Origin: Fragilariopsis cylindrus CCMP1102
Lineage: Eukaryota > Bacillariophyta > Bacillariophyceae > Bacillariales > Bacillariaceae
Assembly: GCA_900095095.1 (NCBI GenBank)
Contig: FMBT01000041.1
Coordinates: 1 to 61,469, forward strand
Direction: 5' to 3'
Length of the DNA: 61,469 nt
Made by a program: the position numbers and the translations under genes. Below the pieces are notes generated by a model. That model saw only the letters and a program-made list of their open reading frames with translations, did not search any database and was not told the origin of the DNA. Every line of letters starts with the position of its first letter. The first letter of the stretch is position 1. Shown here one piece after another: positions 58,774-61,469 of this stretch.

Positions 58774-61469
58774 ACCCCCCACAACAGCAGCAACAGCAGC
58801 AGCAACAACAACAATATCCTCAGCAACCGATTCAAGTGAATCAGCAGATTCAACCACTACAACAGTTTCAGCAGCAGCAGCCAGGTTATTCAAATCAATT
58901 GTTGCAACTTTCTCCGACTTTAGGAAGTAATGTACATTATCCTAGCGTAAGTTCATCTTGATTGTAATATTTTATCTTGACTATTTTTAAAAGTTTTCTC
59001 TATATCTCTCCTTACACAAGCTAATTCATTTCCTTCTTCCTTCAATTTAATCTATTTTCAACTTTGAAAATTAATTTCAATACATTTGAACACAAACAAC
59101 AGCTACAACAACCACAGCAACCACAACAATCACAACAACATCACAATGTAGGTGGACTTAGTAGTCGAATCCAACCATCGCAATCACTTCAAATGGCACC
59201 TCTACCAATTCAAGGAGGGATGACGAATAGTCAACATCAATATCATAACCCTAACCAATCACAGACATCATCCCAATATTCTCTCAACAGTAGTAATAAC
59301 ACGCATCACAATCAACAGGGGCAACAGAGCTACCAACAACAACAACAGCTGCAACTACAGGAACAGCAGCTGAAGCAACAGCAATTGCAACTACAAAATC
59401 AAAAGCTCAAGCAACAACAACAGTTGAAGCAACAGCAGTTAAAGCAGCAGCAGCAGCAATTAAAACAACAGCAGCTCAAGCAACAGCAAAGGGTAGTTCA
59501 GATGGCAAAAATGTCCGGGGGAAGTAATAATAACATCAACAAATCAATTGGGAAAACTATTGCATCCCTAACCAAAGCGAAGCAAGCAACGGTCGTCACT
59601 GCTCAACAGACATTGGCATCAAAAGCATTGCAATTGAAAATGGAAGAAAGATCGAAATGGAAACGGGTCCATCATGGTATCTTTATGGTGCAGAAGGGAA
59701 AATTTGTTGCACCTCCTAATACTGTTAGCGGTATAGTACGGAGTAATTGTCAAACTCCCGTTCTACTCTCATCGTCGTTAGTTGAGAAGAAAAAAGACTC
59801 TCCAAATCGACACTTAGCGAGGCTGCATATATTCAGAATCTTTTGAAGAAACATTTGTTGCAAATTCCAACAGCACCTGTCACTACTGTCGCAGCCAATG
59901 CTACTTCTACTAATGGTACTCTTCTTTTGGATGCTGATAAGTTTAAGAGGATAAAAATGGAACCAAAGAAAATCGGCAAGGCATTGGACCGTGCCGTTCG
60001 AGCGTCTAGGAAATCGGCAGCCGATGCACTTAACAAGCAGCACAAGGAACTATCAAGAGCGATTGCTTCACATCAGCAAGAATTTTTCAGATTTCATAGA
60101 CAAAAAAGGGCCGACGCCGCCAAACTTGCTAGAACAATCCGTGACAATGCTAACAAAGAGGAGAAACGAATAGAGAAGAGTGGTGTTGCAGCCGAAAAGG
60201 CGAGATTAGCTGCACTCAAGGCCAACGATATGGATGCTTATTCAAAATTGTTAGAAGAAACTAAGAATGACCGTCTTAAGTTCCTTATGGACAAGACCGA
60301 AAGCTCATTTTCTGAAATTTCTACTAGTATTGTACAATCGCGAACTAATGACGGAACTGTTGAAGCAACGGGTGGAACTGCTTCGTATTATGCTTCTGCT
60401 CACATGAAACAAGAGGAAATCCAGCAACCAAGTCTTCTAGTAGGGGGTGACCTTAAAGAATATCAAATGTCAGGACTTCAGTGGATGGTTTCATTGTATA
60501 ATAACAAGTTAAATGGGATCTTGGCTGATGAGATGGGATTGGTACGTGCTTTTCGCGCACTGATAACGATAATATGAACTAAATTTCACATACACAAACA
60601 TACACACTCTGACACTCACACACATATGTTTTCTATTCTTATTTCGTTTCAAATTTATAGGGTAAAACTATCCAAGCTATAGCTCTCATTGCATATCTGA
60701 TGGAATATAAGCAAAATTTGGGACCGTACCTAGTTATTGTTCCGCTTTCCACGTTATCGAACTGGGTAAATGAATTTCAGAAATGGTGTCCTTCGGCGCA
60801 TTTGATCTGCTACAAGGGTATTCCCGCTCAGCGAAAGGAAATATACAGGGAAAAAGTGAAGAATGGTCATTTTAATGTTTTACTAACAACATACGAGTAC
60901 ATTATCAAGGACAAGGCAAGCTTGAGAAAGATCCAATGGCAATACGCGATTGTTGACGAAGGGCATCGTATGAAAAATGCAGCGTCTAAGTTTGCCAAGA
61001 CACTTTCTTCTCAGTACGAAACTAAGTTCCGGCTACTACTGACAGGAACCCCACTGATGAATGATCTAAGTGAATTATGGTCCCTGTTGAACTTTTTGCT
61101 TCCCACCATTTTCAACTCCGTTGACACATTCGATCAATGGTTTAATCGGCCCTTCGCCCAATTTGGCTCAAATAAAGATAATGACGCTGAGGCTAATGTC
61201 CTATCAAACGAAGAACGTATGTTTATTATCCATCGTCTTCATGAATTACTTCGTCCATTTATGCTACGACGTGTCAAGAGTGAGGTTCTCGACCAACTGC
61301 CCGAAAAGGTGGAAAAGATCCTGCGATGCGAACTGTCGTCTTGGCAAAAAGAACTATACAAACAAATCAGTCTTAAGGCTGCTGCCGAGAATAACAAAGA
61401 TGATACTGGCCCGCAACCTGCTGGAAGAGGATTGAACAATGCTGTGATGCAACTCCGAAAAGTGTGTAA
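57483..61469 (+). CDS. BRM/SNF2-type chromatin-remodelling ATPase, Gln-rich (3' end outside window)
   Basis: The chosen start is ATG 57483 ([16 protein letters not shown]). Exons are 57483-58946, 59103-60541 and 60661-61469 onward (GT-AG). The first 700 residues are dominated by Gln/Asn runs, with a QLQ-like patch ([20 protein letters not shown]). Then comes an HSA-like helix ([40 protein letters not shown]). The ATPase starts [17 protein letters not shown], with ILADEMGL then [14 protein letters not shown] (Walker A across the intron), VDEGHRMKN (DExH), [19 protein letters not shown] and [15 protein letters not shown]. The helicase C-terminal half and any bromodomain lie outside. One frame change is needed near 59790, in an A6 run. 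It slides nucleosomes in SWI/SNF-like complexes. Confidence 0.88.
58741..58820 (+). repeat. CAG/CAA repeat tracts (polyglutamine)
   Basis: Two near-continuous runs of CAG and CAA codons within SNF2 exon 1, separated by TACCCCCCA. Mixed codons suggest selection for Gln rather than simple slippage alone. Confidence 0.9.

Noticed and set aside
58033..58893. Long minus-strand frames rich in Leu, Val or Ala opposite the Gln-rich SNF2 exon
   Set aside because: CAG/CAA repeats read backwards give CTG/TTG, GCT and TGT/TGC frames; no start context or domain.

Overview
This 61.5-kb window is nuclear DNA of a photosynthetic stramenopile, most likely a diatom. The evidence is short GT-AG introns inside genes on both strands, AT-rich intergenic DNA full of microsatellites, and Asn-, Asp-, Ser- and Gln-rich protein tracts. 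Several N-termini are a signal peptide followed by Phe in ASAFAP-like contexts (ChlD, BolA, DJ-1, an LPA1-like protein), which is the usual plastid-import signal of algae with red secondary plastids. One predicted protein also belongs to a family I know only from diatoms. I cannot name the species.

Layout. 0-3.4 kb: the end of an unknown acidic protein and a two-exon class-3 (DAGL-like) lipase. 3.4-13.5 kb: a JmjC/cupin oxygenase gene cut in two by about 8.3 kb of foreign-looking DNA. That DNA carries a zinc-finger/HNH-like protein with near-perfect 42-residue repeats, a decayed endonuclease III-like gene, a 42-bp exact direct repeat and much low-complexity sequence. 13.7-23.6 kb: a nodulin-like MFS transporter with frameshifts, ALG7 (first step of N-glycosylation), a LAMTOR5-like Ragulator subunit, a GMC oxidoreductase resembling algal fatty acid photodecarboxylase, and a TPR-type protein. 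25-32.8 kb: a cytochrome P450, an organophosphate-type MFS transporter with frameshifts, the NOP2/NSUN1 rRNA methyltransferase and a candidate 23-residue two-exon ORF. 33.8-47.3 kb: a diatom-specific Ser-rich protein, a METTL21-type methyltransferase, an LPA1-like/SnoaL-like fusion, an FAD dehydrogenase, a small unknown protein, a DJ-1 family protein and MYG1. 47.7-61.5 kb: RAD17 (frameshifted), Mg-chelatase subunit D, BolA, and the 5' two thirds of a Gln-rich BRM/SNF2-type remodeler that runs off the right edge.

The genes are independent eukaryotic units, not operons. Themes are plastid function (ChlD, BolA, DJ-1, LPA1-like, perhaps the GMC enzyme), membrane transport, and genome maintenance or expression (RAD17, SNF2, NOP2, MYG1). 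Single-base frameshifts recur in four conserved genes (both MFS genes, RAD17, SNF2) and in the endonuclease III-like relic. Other long genes (P450, ChlD, NOP2, GMC) are clean. Long-read consensus errors and real gene decay are both possible, and I state this wherever it matters.

The most unusual object is the 4253-12571 insert. It separates the iron ligands of the JmjC enzyme, has no splice sites at its edges, and carries two nuclease-like coding regions.
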